Assembly: GCA_001785805.1 (NCBI GenBank)
Contig: MFUU01000002.1
Coordinates: 1 to 13,325, forward strand
DNA from: Candidatus Nomurabacteria bacterium RIFCSPLOWO2_01_FULL_39_17
GTDB lineage: Bacteria; Patescibacteriota; Minisyncoccia; Phycocordibacterales; UBA9973
Direction: 5' to 3'
Length of the DNA stretch: 13,325 nucleotides
Part shown: positions 1 to 5,921 of the stretch, piece after piece
Layout: every line of letters begins with the position of its first letter
How positions within the stretch are numbered: the stretch's first letter is position 1
The notes under the pieces: generated by a model
Told to the model about the DNA's origin: nothing
The model's database searches: none
What the model saw: only the letters and a program-made list of their open reading frames with translations
Made by a program: the position numbers and the translations under genes

Positions 1-172
1 GGTTCTTGGGTAATTTTTTGATTATATCTCGAAGTTCCGGCCTTCTCTTGTTTCCCGCACGAGCTGTCTGACCCTTGCCTCCGCGACCGGATGTCTTGGC
101 ATGCTTGCCTCCGCGACCGACTATTCGATCTTTCTTATTTTTATATTTTCTTTTTAAATTATGTATCTGCAT
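1..172 (-). CDS. rplO: 50S ribosomal protein L15 (uL15), N-terminal part, cut by the window edge
   Basis: L15 is a large-subunit protein that binds 23S rRNA late in assembly. The 57 visible codons begin MQIHNLKRKYKNKK and continue with the glycine- and basic-rich L15 segment RGGKHAKTSGRGGKGQTARAG (two RGGK repeats) and then a KLPK stretch. The rest lies beyond the left edge. The ATG is at 172-170, only 6 bases after the rpsE stop, so the genes are tightly coupled. In most bacteria rpmD (L30) lies between rpsE and rplO; here it is absent. The family call is firm from the N-terminus; the C-terminal domain cannot be checked. Confidence 0.93.
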   Translation of the reverse strand, partial: MQIHNLKRKYKNKKDRIVGRGGKHAKTSGRGGKGQTARAGNKRRPELRDIIKKLPKN

Positions 173-178
173 AAATTT

Positions 179-724
179 TTAACTTAAAACTTTCTCAACT
201 CCTTCAGTTACGGTTATGGCTGGAAGCGAGGTTATATGTTTAGATGAAATTTCGGAAAACGCCTGCATTACGGCTTTAGCATTGTTTAACTTATTTTTAC
301 TGCTGGATAAAATTTTTCCAGTAATATCTCTGATGCCGGCCAGTTTGGCGATATCGCGAATTACTGAACCTGCGACAATTCCACGGCCCCTATTGGGCAT
401 CATTATTACCTTCCCGCTGGCAAATTTGGCTGACATTTCAAAAGGTAAAGACATTGTCTTGGTAAGTTTTAGTTTAACCATATTTTTCTTGGCATTGCGC
501 AATGCTTTATTGATTGCTAAAGACGTATCTCCAGCCTTGCCCAGTCCCAGGCCCACAGAACCTTTTTTATCTCCGGCTACCAATGCAACAGAAAAAGAAA
601 ACCTGCGGCCCCCGGCCATAACGCGAGTTACGCGACGGATATCTAAAATTTTCTGGTCAAATTCGGGTTTTGGTTTGCCAAAGGGTCTGTGGCCACTATT
701 CTTTTTTTGATTTCCTTTTTCCAT
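179..724 (-). CDS. rpsE: 30S ribosomal protein S5 (uS5)
   Basis: S5 lies at the back of the 30S body with S4 and S8 and affects decoding accuracy. The 181-residue product has the S5 double-stranded-RNA-binding fold: a segment starting RVTRVMAGGRRFSFSV, the conserved VAGDKKGSVGLGLGKA, then the C-terminal domain with PNRGRGIVAGSVIRDIAKLAGI. I use the ATG at 724-722. An in-frame TTG three codons upstream is possible but adds nothing conserved. No clear Shine-Dalgarno precedes it. It lies 20 bases after the rplR stop and just before rplO, without rpmD in between. The N-terminus (MEKGNQKKNSGHRPFGKPKP) is a basic, probably disordered tail. Confidence 0.97.
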   Translation of the reverse strand: MEKGNQKKNSGHRPFGKPKPEFDQKILDIRRVTRVMAGGRRFSFSVALVAGDKKGSVGLGLGKAGDTSLAINKALRNAKKNMVKLKLTKTMSLPFEMSAKFASGKVIMMPNRGRGIVAGSVIRDIAKLAGIRDITGKILSSSKNKLNNAKAVMQAFSEISSKHITSLPAITVTEGVEKVLS

Positions 725-744
725 ATAAAGCAAAAATTAAACAA

Positions 745-1086
745 TTAAAATTGTAATCCACCACTTCGGGCTTCATCGGCTACTAATTTTATTCGGCCGG
801 TGTATTTAAACCCGTTTCTATCGAAAACAACTTTATTGATTTTATTTTTAAGGCAAGTTTCGGCAATCATTTTTCCGACTTGTTTTGCCCTTTCTGTTTT
901 TGTGCCCTTGGTAATTTTCACATCACTCGCCTGGGCTAAAGTCTTGTTCAAGAGATCATTGATTATTTGCGCGTAAATAAATTTATTGGAACGAAAAACT
1001 GAAAGTCGAGGGCGTACTCCCGTACCCTTGATCTTTGATCTGATTTTCGCTTTTAGTCTTATTCTTTTGTTCTGCCTATTTTTCAT
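745..1086 (-). CDS. rplR: 50S ribosomal protein L18 (uL18)
   Basis: L18 binds 5S rRNA with L5 and attaches it to the central protuberance. The 113-residue product is close to the usual length. It has the basic N-terminal tail (MKNRQNKRIRLKAKIRSKIK), the RPRLSVFRSNKFIYAQIIND strand typical of L18, and the C-terminal VVFDRNGFKYTGRIKLVADEAR motif ending GGLQF (normally RxGGLxF). It starts 5 bases after the rplF stop and ends 20 bases before rpsE, the standard spc order. Nothing is unusual except the A+T-rich leader without a Shine-Dalgarno. Confidence 0.97.
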   Translation of the reverse strand: MKNRQNKRIRLKAKIRSKIKGTGVRPRLSVFRSNKFIYAQIINDLLNKTLAQASDVKITKGTKTERAKQVGKMIAETCLKNKINKVVFDRNGFKYTGRIKLVADEARSGGLQF

Positions 1087-1091
1087 TTTAT

Positions 1092-1625
1092 TTATACTGT
1101 CTTTTTACCTTGTTTACGCCTGATTACCTCATTCTCATAACGCATTCCTTTGCCTTTATATGGTTCTGGCTTTTTAAGCGCCCTGATGGCAGCAGTAAAA
1201 CTTCCCACCAATTCTTTATCTACCCCAGAAATCGTAATGACGTTCTTTTCGGCGGTGGCAGTAATTGTATCCGGGATGGGAACAACAACTGGATGGGAAA
1301 AACCGAGGGCAAAATTGAATTCTTTGCCCTTTACTTCTGATTTAAAACCCACGCCTTCAAGAATTAATTTTTTCTGATAAGGAGTTTCCACGCCTTTAAT
1401 CATGTTCTTGATGTGGGAGACATAAGTGCCCCAGAGAGATTTTGAAAATTTATCATTTCTTTTTATATTAAGAACGATGGCGCTGTTTTCAATGGTTATA
1501 GAAATATCGTCCCTAAAAATCTTCGTATTCTTCCCCTTCGGACCGGAAACTGTAATAGCATTGCCACTCTGCGTGACTGTAATTCCTTTGGGTATAGCTA
1601 TTGCTTGTTTGCCGATTCTGCTCAT
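1092..1625 (-). CDS. rplF: 50S ribosomal protein L6 (uL6)
   Basis: L6 sits near the factor-binding region of the 50S subunit by the sarcin-ricin loop. The 177 residues match the usual length and hold the two duplicated L6 domains. It begins MSRIGKQAIAIPKGITV, the normal L6 start, and ends with the L6 signature PEPYKGKGMRYENEVIRRK. The frame stays open upstream to 1664, which would overlap the end of rpsH. I reject that extension because the conserved start is Met at 1625 and this leaves 7 bases after rpsH. Confidence 0.97.
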   Translation of the reverse strand: MSRIGKQAIAIPKGITVTQSGNAITVSGPKGKNTKIFRDDISITIENSAIVLNIKRNDKFSKSLWGTYVSHIKNMIKGVETPYQKKLILEGVGFKSEVKGKEFNFALGFSHPVVVPIPDTITATAEKNVITISGVDKELVGSFTAAIRALKKPEPYKGKGMRYENEVIRRKQGKKTV

Positions 1626-1632
1626 ATATGTT

Positions 1633-2019
1633 TTACCAAAGTCTGAATAATGCCTCGCCCCCAACTTGTTCTCTCTTGGCCACCTTGCCAGACAAAATGC
1701 CTTTTGGAGTGGAGAGTACTAGCACCCCAGAACCGTTTCGAACCGAATGGATATCTTTGACTCTGAAATACACCCGACGAGATTGCTTGGAAATTCTTTC
1801 TACTTCTGTAATTTTCGGCTTTTTGTCCTCATAAATTAAGCCAATTTCGAGTATTGGCTGACCCATTTTTACTTTTTTAGAAATATTTTTAATGTATCCT
1901 TCCTGTTTTAAACATTCAGCAATTGTATTTTTCATTTTAGAAAAAGGGAAGGAAACAGTCTCTCTACCTGCAAGGTTTGCGTTCTTAATCATTATTATCA
2001 TGTTTGAAATTGAATCCAT
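1633..2019 (-). CDS. rpsH: 30S ribosomal protein S8 (uS8)
   Basis: S8 binds the central domain of 16S rRNA and, in E. coli, represses the spc operon through an mRNA structure resembling that site. The 128-residue product begins MDSISNMIIMIKNANLAGRE (family: DPIADMLTRIRNA) and ends VGGEALFRLW, equivalent to the GGEILCxVW terminus. The C-terminal rRNA-binding segment STPKGILSGKVAKREQVGG is conserved. I did not find an obvious copy of the S8-binding helix near rplE. The gap upstream, towards rpsN, holds a TAGGC-rich hairpin. Confidence 0.97.
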   Translation of the reverse strand: MDSISNMIIMIKNANLAGRETVSFPFSKMKNTIAECLKQEGYIKNISKKVKMGQPILEIGLIYEDKKPKITEVERISKQSRRVYFRVKDIHSVRNGSGVLVLSTPKGILSGKVAKREQVGGEALFRLW

Positions 2020-2022
2020 TTT

Positions 2023-2088
2023 TAGGCTCTAGGCTTTTAGGCATTAGGCTTTAGCTTTTAATTTGCTAGAGCCTAGGGCCTTTTGCCC
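2023..2088. repeat. TAGGC-rich inverted repeat between rpsN and rpsH
   Basis: A perfect 10-bp inverted repeat (TAGGCTCTAG at 2023-2032 and CTAGAGCCTA at 2066-2075) encloses several TAGGC repeats. It is followed by a small GGGC/GCCC hairpin at 2076-2088. Read on the minus strand it lies in the spacer between the rpsN stop and the rpsH start. It lacks a T-run of terminator type, so its role is unknown. Confidence 0.7.
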
Positions 2089-2101
2089 TAATTAACTATT
2101 C

Positions 2102-2287
2102 CTACCAGCTTGATTTGCGAACGCCTGGAAGCATTCCTTCGTTAGCCAACTCTCGAAAACAAATGCGGCAAATGCCGAAATCTCTCATATAGCCATTACC
2201 GCGGCCACAGCGAAAACATCGGTTTTTCTGCCGAGTGCTGAACTTTGGTTTCTTTTTGCTCCGTGCGACAACTGATGTTTTAGCCAT
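2102..2287 (-). CDS. rpsN: 30S ribosomal protein S14, zinc-binding type (uS14)
   Basis: S14 joins the 30S head late in assembly. This is the short zinc-binding form of 61 residues: two CxxC pairs, CFRCGR and CRICF, form the zinc site, and the protein ends with the family-typical GMLPGVRKSSW. The N-terminus is MAKTSVVARSKKKPKF. It is flanked on both sides by A+T-rich spacers with inverted repeats, unlike the tight packing of rplR-rplF. The symbol rpsZ is sometimes used for this form. Confidence 0.97.
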   Translation of the reverse strand: MAKTSVVARSKKKPKFSTRQKNRCFRCGRGNGYMRDFGICRICFRELANEGMLPGVRKSSW

Positions 2288-2293
2288 GATTGT

Positions 2294-2350
2294 TTAGCTT
2301 ATTAACTTACTAGCTTTGAATTTCCTAATTAGCTATAAGCCAAAAGCTAA
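2294..2350. repeat. Imperfect inverted repeat upstream of rpsN
   Basis: Arms at 2294-2315 and 2331-2350 share TTAGCTT, CTTA and TAGCT blocks in inverted order, with a loop of about 15 bases. On the minus strand it lies directly before the rpsN start in a 236-base spacer that holds no gene. Confidence 0.55.
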
Positions 2351-2376
2351 CCAGCCAGGATACTTTAACAATATCT

Positions 2377-2425
2377 CACTCTTTTTCTTTAAACCTTTTA
2401 AATAAAGGGTTAAAGGAGAAAAGTG
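2377..2425. repeat. 22-bp imperfect inverted repeat in the rplE-rpsN spacer
   Basis: Arms at 2377-2398 and 2404-2425 pair at 18 of 22 positions around a 5-base loop (TAAAT), giving a long AT-rich hairpin starting CACT. A separate 8-bp repeat, TTATTGTG (2448-2455) with CACAATAA (2491-2498), lies closer to rplE. There is no clear T-run for termination and no open frame in this spacer. Confidence 0.6.
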
Positions 2426-2523
2426 GATTACTTAAAGCTATATTCCCTTATTGTGATACTAACAAATAACAGATAATTAGTCAAATTAAACACAATAAAA
2501 ACACTGTTTAAAAAATTGAAAAA

Positions 2524-3093
2524 TTATTTACCTTCAGTTTCTTCTTCTTTTTTAAAAGGAATACCGAGAACTTCAAAGAAAGCTGTACCTTCTTTCTTAT
2601 TCTTCGCGGTTGAAACCAGGGTAACAGACAAACCAAAGACGTCTTTGATATCTTCATCAGCTGTTTCCGGAAAAATTGTGTGTTCTTTAATGCCGATAGT
2701 TAGATTTCCGATATTATCCACTGCTTTTCTAGAAATTCCGCGGAAGTCCTTTGTGCGGGGCAGGGCAACATTTAAAAGTTTTTCCAGGAAAGCATACATT
2801 CTCTTACCGTGAAGTGTGACAACAACACCTATGGGATCTCCTTGGCGAATTTTAAAAGAAGAAATAGATTGTTTCGCGCCTCGCAATGCCGGTTTCTGTC
2901 CGGTAATTTTGGATAATCGATCTGCGATGACATTATTTTTATTCTTATCTTTTTTAAGAGCAGTACCGGTGCCAACGTTCAGAATAACTTTTACTATTTT
3001 GGGTACAGCCATGGCGTTTTTATAATGAAATACATCTTTCATCTTTTCCAGCGCCTTATTTTCTTTTTCTTTTACAGTTAAATGTTTGTGCAT
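2524..3093 (-). CDS. rplE: 50S ribosomal protein L5 (uL5)
   Basis: L5 binds 5S rRNA and contacts the P-site tRNA and S13 across the subunit interface. The 189-residue product (usual length about 179) has the family core: PKIVKVILNVGTG, then TGQKPALRGAKQSISSFKIR, GDPIGVVVTLHGKRMYAFLEKL, and LPRTKDFRGISRKAVD. The C-terminus is extended by an acidic-basic tail (KKEEETEGK). It starts 3 bases after the rplX stop. The next gene, rpsN, is 236 bases away across a hairpin-rich spacer. Confidence 0.97.
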   Translation of the reverse strand: MHKHLTVKEKENKALEKMKDVFHYKNAMAVPKIVKVILNVGTGTALKKDKNKNNVIADRLSKITGQKPALRGAKQSISSFKIRQGDPIGVVVTLHGKRMYAFLEKLLNVALPRTKDFRGISRKAVDNIGNLTIGIKEHTIFPETADEDIKDVFGLSVTLVSTAKNKKEGTAFFEVLGIPFKKEEETEGK

Positions 3094-3096
3094 GTA

Positions 3097-3405
3097 TTAA
3101 ATCTCTTGATTACTTTTCCTGGCAATTCTAACCTTTTTGCCTCCTATAATTTTTGAGCCAATACGGGACGGTTTGTTGGTCTTCGGGTCTAAAATCGCCA
3201 CATTAGAAACATCAAGTGGCATGGCTATATTCAGTATAGAACCCTTCTCTCCAGACTTTCTGGGGCGCTGGTGTTTCTTCATCATATTTATACCCTCAAC
3301 AATCACTTTATTATCGCTCGCTAAAACACGGATAATTTTTCCTTTTTTACCCTTATCTTTCCCAGTTATAATTACAATATTGTCGCCTTTTTTTAATTTT
3401 GCCAT
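3097..3405 (-). CDS. rplX: 50S ribosomal protein L24 (uL24)
   Basis: L24 is one of two assembly-initiator proteins of the 50S subunit. The 102-residue product opens with the KOW motif (KGDNIVIITGKDKGKKGKII), followed by VIVEGINMMKKHQRP and a C-terminal KVRIARKSNQEI. Its start codon lies at the edge of repeat element A, which carries a promoter-like sequence about 65 bases upstream, so rplX and rplE could be transcribed separately from rplN. Confidence 0.97.
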   Translation of the reverse strand: MAKLKKGDNIVIITGKDKGKKGKIIRVLASDNKVIVEGINMMKKHQRPRKSGEKGSILNIAMPLDVSNVAILDPKTNKPSRIGSKIIGGKKVRIARKSNQEI

Positions 3406-3582
3406 AATTTGTTATGAGTGAAACGAATTTCAAATTTGAGTATCCCGCCCCACTTTTAATAATTAATTTGATACTAGCTTAAAGTTCATTGCTTGTGAAA
3501 TTTTAATTGATTTATAAATGATAATGTTAAAAGTGGAGCGGGATCTCTGTAAATTATATTCATTTCATTCATTAATTTACAG
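3406..3582 (-). repeat. Composite repeat element A (hairpin, inverted-repeat core, hairpin), rplN-rplX gap
   Basis: The core at 3442-3544 has 18-nt terminal inverted repeats (ATCCCGCCCCACTTTTAA with one mismatch). Its interior is nearly the same as in elements B and C. The left hairpin stem is AATTTG (3406-3411) with CAAATT (3431-3436). The right hairpin has 10-bp perfect arms (3547-3556 and 3573-3582) and a 16-base loop. The right arm contains the rplN stop codon. The element is in the same orientation as B and C and fills the whole gap. No transposase is encoded, so it resembles a non-autonomous mobile element (inference). Confidence 0.88.
3471..3499 (-). promoter_or_regulatory. Promoter-like sequence in element A
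   Basis: On the minus strand TTCACA (3499-3494) and TAGTAT (3476-3471) are separated by exactly 17 bases. The same arrangement recurs in elements B and C. It would drive rplX and genes beyond it. Confidence 0.5.
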
Positions 3583-3948
3583 GACTTCTGGTGCAAGAGA
3601 AACAATCTTCTGGAAACCTTTCTCCGCAAGCTCCCTTGGAATTGGTCCGAAAATACGTCCAGCCAGGGGATCGTTTTTCCCTTTTTCCAAAAGCACTACA
3701 GCGTTGTCGTCAAAACGAATGTAAGATCCGTCTTTTCTTCTGTAGGCATTCCGAGTGCGTACAACAACTGCCTGATGCACGTCCTTTTTCTTTACACCTT
3801 TGCGGGGACTTGCGACTTTCACCGAAACAATAACGAGCTCGCCCAATGTCGCGTATCTTTTATGCGCACTGCCTAAAATCTTGAACACTTTGCCTACAGT
3901 GCCCCCGGCATTGTCCGTTATTTTAACCAAAGTTTCTGGCTGTATCAT
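3577..3948 (-). CDS. rplN: 50S ribosomal protein L14 (uL14)
   Basis: L14 lies at the subunit interface and forms bridges with 16S rRNA; it is also the docking site of the silencing factor RsfS. The 123 residues equal the usual length. Motifs are MIQPETLVKITDNAGG at the start, then ASPRKGVKKKDVHQAVVVRT (family SIPRGxVKKGDVxKAVVVRT), and GRIFGPIPRELAEKGFQKIVSLAPEVL at the end. It is bracketed by composite elements B (upstream) and A (downstream), an unusual position for a gene inside the S10-spc run. Confidence 0.97.
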   Translation of the reverse strand: MIQPETLVKITDNAGGTVGKVFKILGSAHKRYATLGELVIVSVKVASPRKGVKKKDVHQAVVVRTRNAYRRKDGSYIRFDDNAVVLLEKGKNDPLAGRIFGPIPRELAEKGFQKIVSLAPEVL

Positions 3949-4128
3949 GACTGATTTTTAAGGAATGAAATGACTATAAAAATCGTCATCCCGCTCCACT
4001 TTTAATAATTAATTTGATACTAACTTAAAGTTTGTTGTTTGTAAAATTTTTATTTTCTAATAAATACTAATGTTAAAAGTGGGGCTGGGATGCTCGTAGT
4101 TCATACTCATTTTATTCGTTGAACTACG
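3949..4128 (-). repeat. Composite repeat element B, rpsQ-rplN gap
   Basis: The core at 3988-4091 has terminal repeats ATCCCGCTCCACTTTTAA and its inverse, the latter with one extra T. The left hairpin has arms 3949-3960 and 3977-3987 around loop AGGAATGAAATGACTA. The right hairpin has perfect 9-bp arms (CGTAGTTCA, 4095-4103; TGAACTACG, 4120-4128) around a 16-base loop. The right hairpin overlaps the last codons and the TGA stop of rpsQ. The interior matches A and C at most positions. Confidence 0.9.
4017..4045 (-). promoter_or_regulatory. Promoter-like sequence in element B
   Basis: On the minus strand TTTACA (4045-4040) and TAGTAT (4022-4017) are 17 bases apart, a good fit to a housekeeping-sigma promoter. 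It points towards rplN. Confidence 0.55.
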
Positions 4129-4379
4129 GCAAACTTCTTATCTTTTGAAATTGGCCTAGTGGAAATTATCTCCACTTTATTGCCTATTTTGTATTCATTA
4201 TTTTCGTCGTGTGCTTTATATTTTTTGCTAACTTTATAAAACTTGCCGTATTTAGGATGTTCAATAAAATGCGAAACAGAAACAACAACAGTCTTGTTCA
4301 TCTTATCAGAAACAACAATGCCTAAAAGGGTTTTTTTTGCTTTTTTATTTTCTATTTCTTTGTTTATTTTTGCAGTCAT
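4107..4379 (-). CDS. rpsQ: 30S ribosomal protein S17 (uS17)
   Basis: S17 is an OB-fold protein that binds 16S rRNA early in assembly. The 90-residue product (usual about 84) carries LLGIVVSDKMNKTVVVSV, then HPKYGKFYKVSKKYKAHDE and IGNKVEIISTRPISKDKKF, all typical of S17. The last residues VVQRIK and the TGA stop lie inside the right hairpin of repeat element B, so the repeat supplies or overlaps the end of the gene. It follows rpmC by 10 bases. Confidence 0.96.
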   Translation of the reverse strand: MTAKINKEIENKKAKKTLLGIVVSDKMNKTVVVSVSHFIEHPKYGKFYKVSKKYKAHDENNEYKIGNKVEIISTRPISKDKKFAVVQRIK

Positions 4380-4389
4380 AAAAGTTATT

Positions 4390-4584
4390 TTATCGATTCA
4401 TTTCCGTTAAAACTCTGGCTACTTGTTTTCTTAGGGTGGCTGATTCTTTTACATTTTTTGATTTTGAACCCTCGGCTTTAAAGTGCAAGACTCTTAAATC
4501 TTCTCTTAAAGAGGCAAGTTTTTTCACAAGTTCGTCTTTTTTCATTCCTTTAAAATTTTCTTTTGTATTTTTTGTCTTTGCCAT
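4390..4584 (-). CDS. rpmC: 50S ribosomal protein L29 (uL29)
   Basis: L29 sits by the polypeptide exit tunnel next to L23, near the binding sites of trigger factor and SRP. The 64-residue helical protein has the family pattern: MKKDELVKKLASLREDLRVLHFKAEG, then the second helix TLRKQVARVLTEM. A lysine-rich N-terminal stretch (MAKTKNTKENFKG) precedes the usual start of the fold. It lies 76 bases after rplP, with a small inverted repeat between them. Confidence 0.94.
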   Translation of the reverse strand: MAKTKNTKENFKGMKKDELVKKLASLREDLRVLHFKAEGSKSKNVKESATLRKQVARVLTEMNR

Positions 4585-4625
4585 TCCAGTAATAAAATTT
4601 TAATTAATAATGTTTATTTATTATA

Positions 4626-4651
4626 TCCCGTTTGTTGAATTTATTACGGGA
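4626..4651. repeat. Small inverted repeat between rplP and rpmC
   Basis: TCCCGT (4626-4631) and ACGGGA (4646-4651) form a 6-bp hairpin with a 14-base loop just after the rplP stop. The arms resemble the ends of the composite element cores (TCCCG and CGGGA), so it could be a remnant (inference). Confidence 0.45.
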
Positions 4652-4660
4652 CAAGAAAAA

Positions 4661-5089
4661 TTATTGTCTGTTAACTCTGGAAATTACTCTTGTTTTAAGC
4701 GGTAGTTTGGTACCGGCCTTTCGAAGTGATTCGCGGGCTATGCTCTCATCCACTCCATCTACTTCGAAAATAACGCGGCCAGGCAGAACATCAAAACAGT
4801 AACCCTGCGGGTCTCCCTTACCTTTTCCCATGCCCACTTCGGCCGGTTTAGCTGTATAGGGCCTGTCGGGGAAGATACGAATCCAGTATTTTCCAGCTTT
4901 GGTCAATTCTCGAGAAAGCGCTTTTCTGGCAGATTCTATTTGGTTAGACTTTACGCGTGCTTGAGTTTCCGCTTTTAAACCATAAGAGCCGAAGGCTATC
5001 TTGGTACCACGAGTATCTGGCGTCATCTTCTTCGGATTCGTACGCTCAGTCTGCCATTTTCTAAATTTTACTTTTTTCGGTAATAACAT
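4661..5089 (-). CDS. rplP: 50S ribosomal protein L16 (uL16)
   Basis: L16 binds near the A-site and peptidyl-transferase region of 23S rRNA and helps place the tRNA acceptor arm. The 142-residue product begins MLLPKKVKFRKWQ, has GTKIAFGSYGLKAETQARV, and then WIRIFPDRPYTAKPAEVGMGKGKGDPQGY with PGRVIFEVDGV, all diagnostic. The E. coli protein has 136 residues. The 162-base gap upstream, towards rpsC, is filled by repeat element C. Confidence 0.97.
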   Translation of the reverse strand: MLLPKKVKFRKWQTERTNPKKMTPDTRGTKIAFGSYGLKAETQARVKSNQIESARKALSRELTKAGKYWIRIFPDRPYTAKPAEVGMGKGKGDPQGYCFDVLPGRVIFEVDGVDESIARESLRKAGTKLPLKTRVISRVNRQ

Positions 5090-5093
5090 ATAA

Positions 5094-5271
5094 CTGATTT
5101 ATAAGGAGTATAACGACTATATAAATCGTCGTCCCGCCTCACTTTTAATACTTAATTTTATACTAACTTAAAGTTCATTGCTTGTAAAATTTTAATAATT
5201 TAATAAATGTTAATGTTAAAAGTGGGGCGGGGTTCTTAAAAAACATAGGCGCTACGCTTCTTGTTTTTTAG
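5094..5271 (-). repeat. Composite repeat element C, rpsC-rplP gap
   Basis: The core at 5131-5233 has end repeats GTCCCGCCTCACTTTTAA and a near-perfect inverse, with an interior almost the same as in A and B. The left hairpin (arms 5094-5103 and 5120-5129) has loop AGGAGTATAACGACTA. The right hairpin has arms CTTAAAAAACA (5235-5245) and TGTTTTTTAG (5262-5271) around loop 5246-5261. The rpsC stop codon (TAG) lies in that loop and the last rpsC codons in its arm. Confidence 0.9.
5160..5188 (-). promoter_or_regulatory. Promoter-like sequence in element C
   Basis: On the minus strand TTTACA (5188-5183) and TAGTAT (5165-5160) are 17 bases apart, the same positions within the element as in A and B. 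It would feed rplP, rpmC and rpsQ. Confidence 0.55.
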
Positions 5272-5920
5272 TAAAAACTTTACCGCGGTAAATCCAAACT
5301 TTTATGCCGATAACACCATAAGAAAGTGTCGCTCGCTCGCGTTTAAAATCAATATCCGCGCGGAAAGTCTGAAGCGGTATACTACCTCGCTTAAGCTCCT
5401 CCGTTCGGGAAATTTCAGCGCCCCCCAATCTTCCTCCGACTACTACTTTGGCACCTTCTACCCCGCGAGTTGCCATAACTTTTTCAAGAATTTGTTTGAC
5501 TACTCGGCGGTATGGCAATCTTTTTTCTAATCCTTCGGCAATCATATAAGCTACAATGGCGGCATCGGCTTCCGGATTGGATACTTCAATAATTTCAAGC
5601 TTGAAATCTTCCGGTTTGGGCAGTTTTAACCTTCCCATTTCTTTTAAGATGTCAACCTTCAACTTTATTGCTCCTTCGCCATTACGTCCTATCAAAAGAC
5701 CAGGTCGGGAAGTTTTAATTATGAAACGAGTCATTTTTTGACTTCTTTCTATTTCAATTGAAGAGATATACATACCGCGTAATTTTTTTTCCAGATATTT
5801 GCGTATTAAAACATCACCCTTTAAATAATCGCGGTATTTTTTAGGATCAGCAAACCAGCGAGATTTCCAATCTCGGAGCATTATCAATCTATGTGCATAT
5901 GGGTGGACTATTTTTGACAT
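5252..5920 (-). CDS. rpsC: 30S ribosomal protein S3 (uS3)
   Basis: S3 forms part of the mRNA entry tunnel on the 30S head and contributes to its helicase activity. The 222-residue product begins MSKIVHPYAHRLIMLRDWKSRW, has YLEKKLRG, the KH domain with the loop LLIGRNGEGAIKLK (GxxG = GRNG), and the C-terminal VGGRLGGAEISRTE followed by SYGVIGIKVWIYRG. The frame stays open upstream to 5998, but that part overlaps rplV and has no S3 similarity. Met at 5920 is therefore the start, one base beyond the rplV stop. The stop codon lies within the right hairpin of element C. Confidence 0.97.
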   Translation of the reverse strand: MSKIVHPYAHRLIMLRDWKSRWFADPKKYRDYLKGDVLIRKYLEKKLRGMYISSIEIERSQKMTRFIIKTSRPGLLIGRNGEGAIKLKVDILKEMGRLKLPKPEDFKLEIIEVSNPEADAAIVAYMIAEGLEKRLPYRRVVKQILEKVMATRGVEGAKVVVGGRLGGAEISRTEELKRGSIPLQTFRADIDFKRERATLSYGVIGIKVWIYRGKVFTKKQEA

Positions 5921-5921
5921 A

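Noticed and set aside
216..710. Long plus-strand open frames opposite rpsE and other ribosomal genes
   Set aside because: They are antisense shadows of well-conserved ribosomal genes and lack recognisable protein features.
3442..5233. CRISPR array from regularly repeated sequence
   Set aside because: The repeats are 100-nt palindromic units separated by ribosomal genes, not short repeats with spacers.
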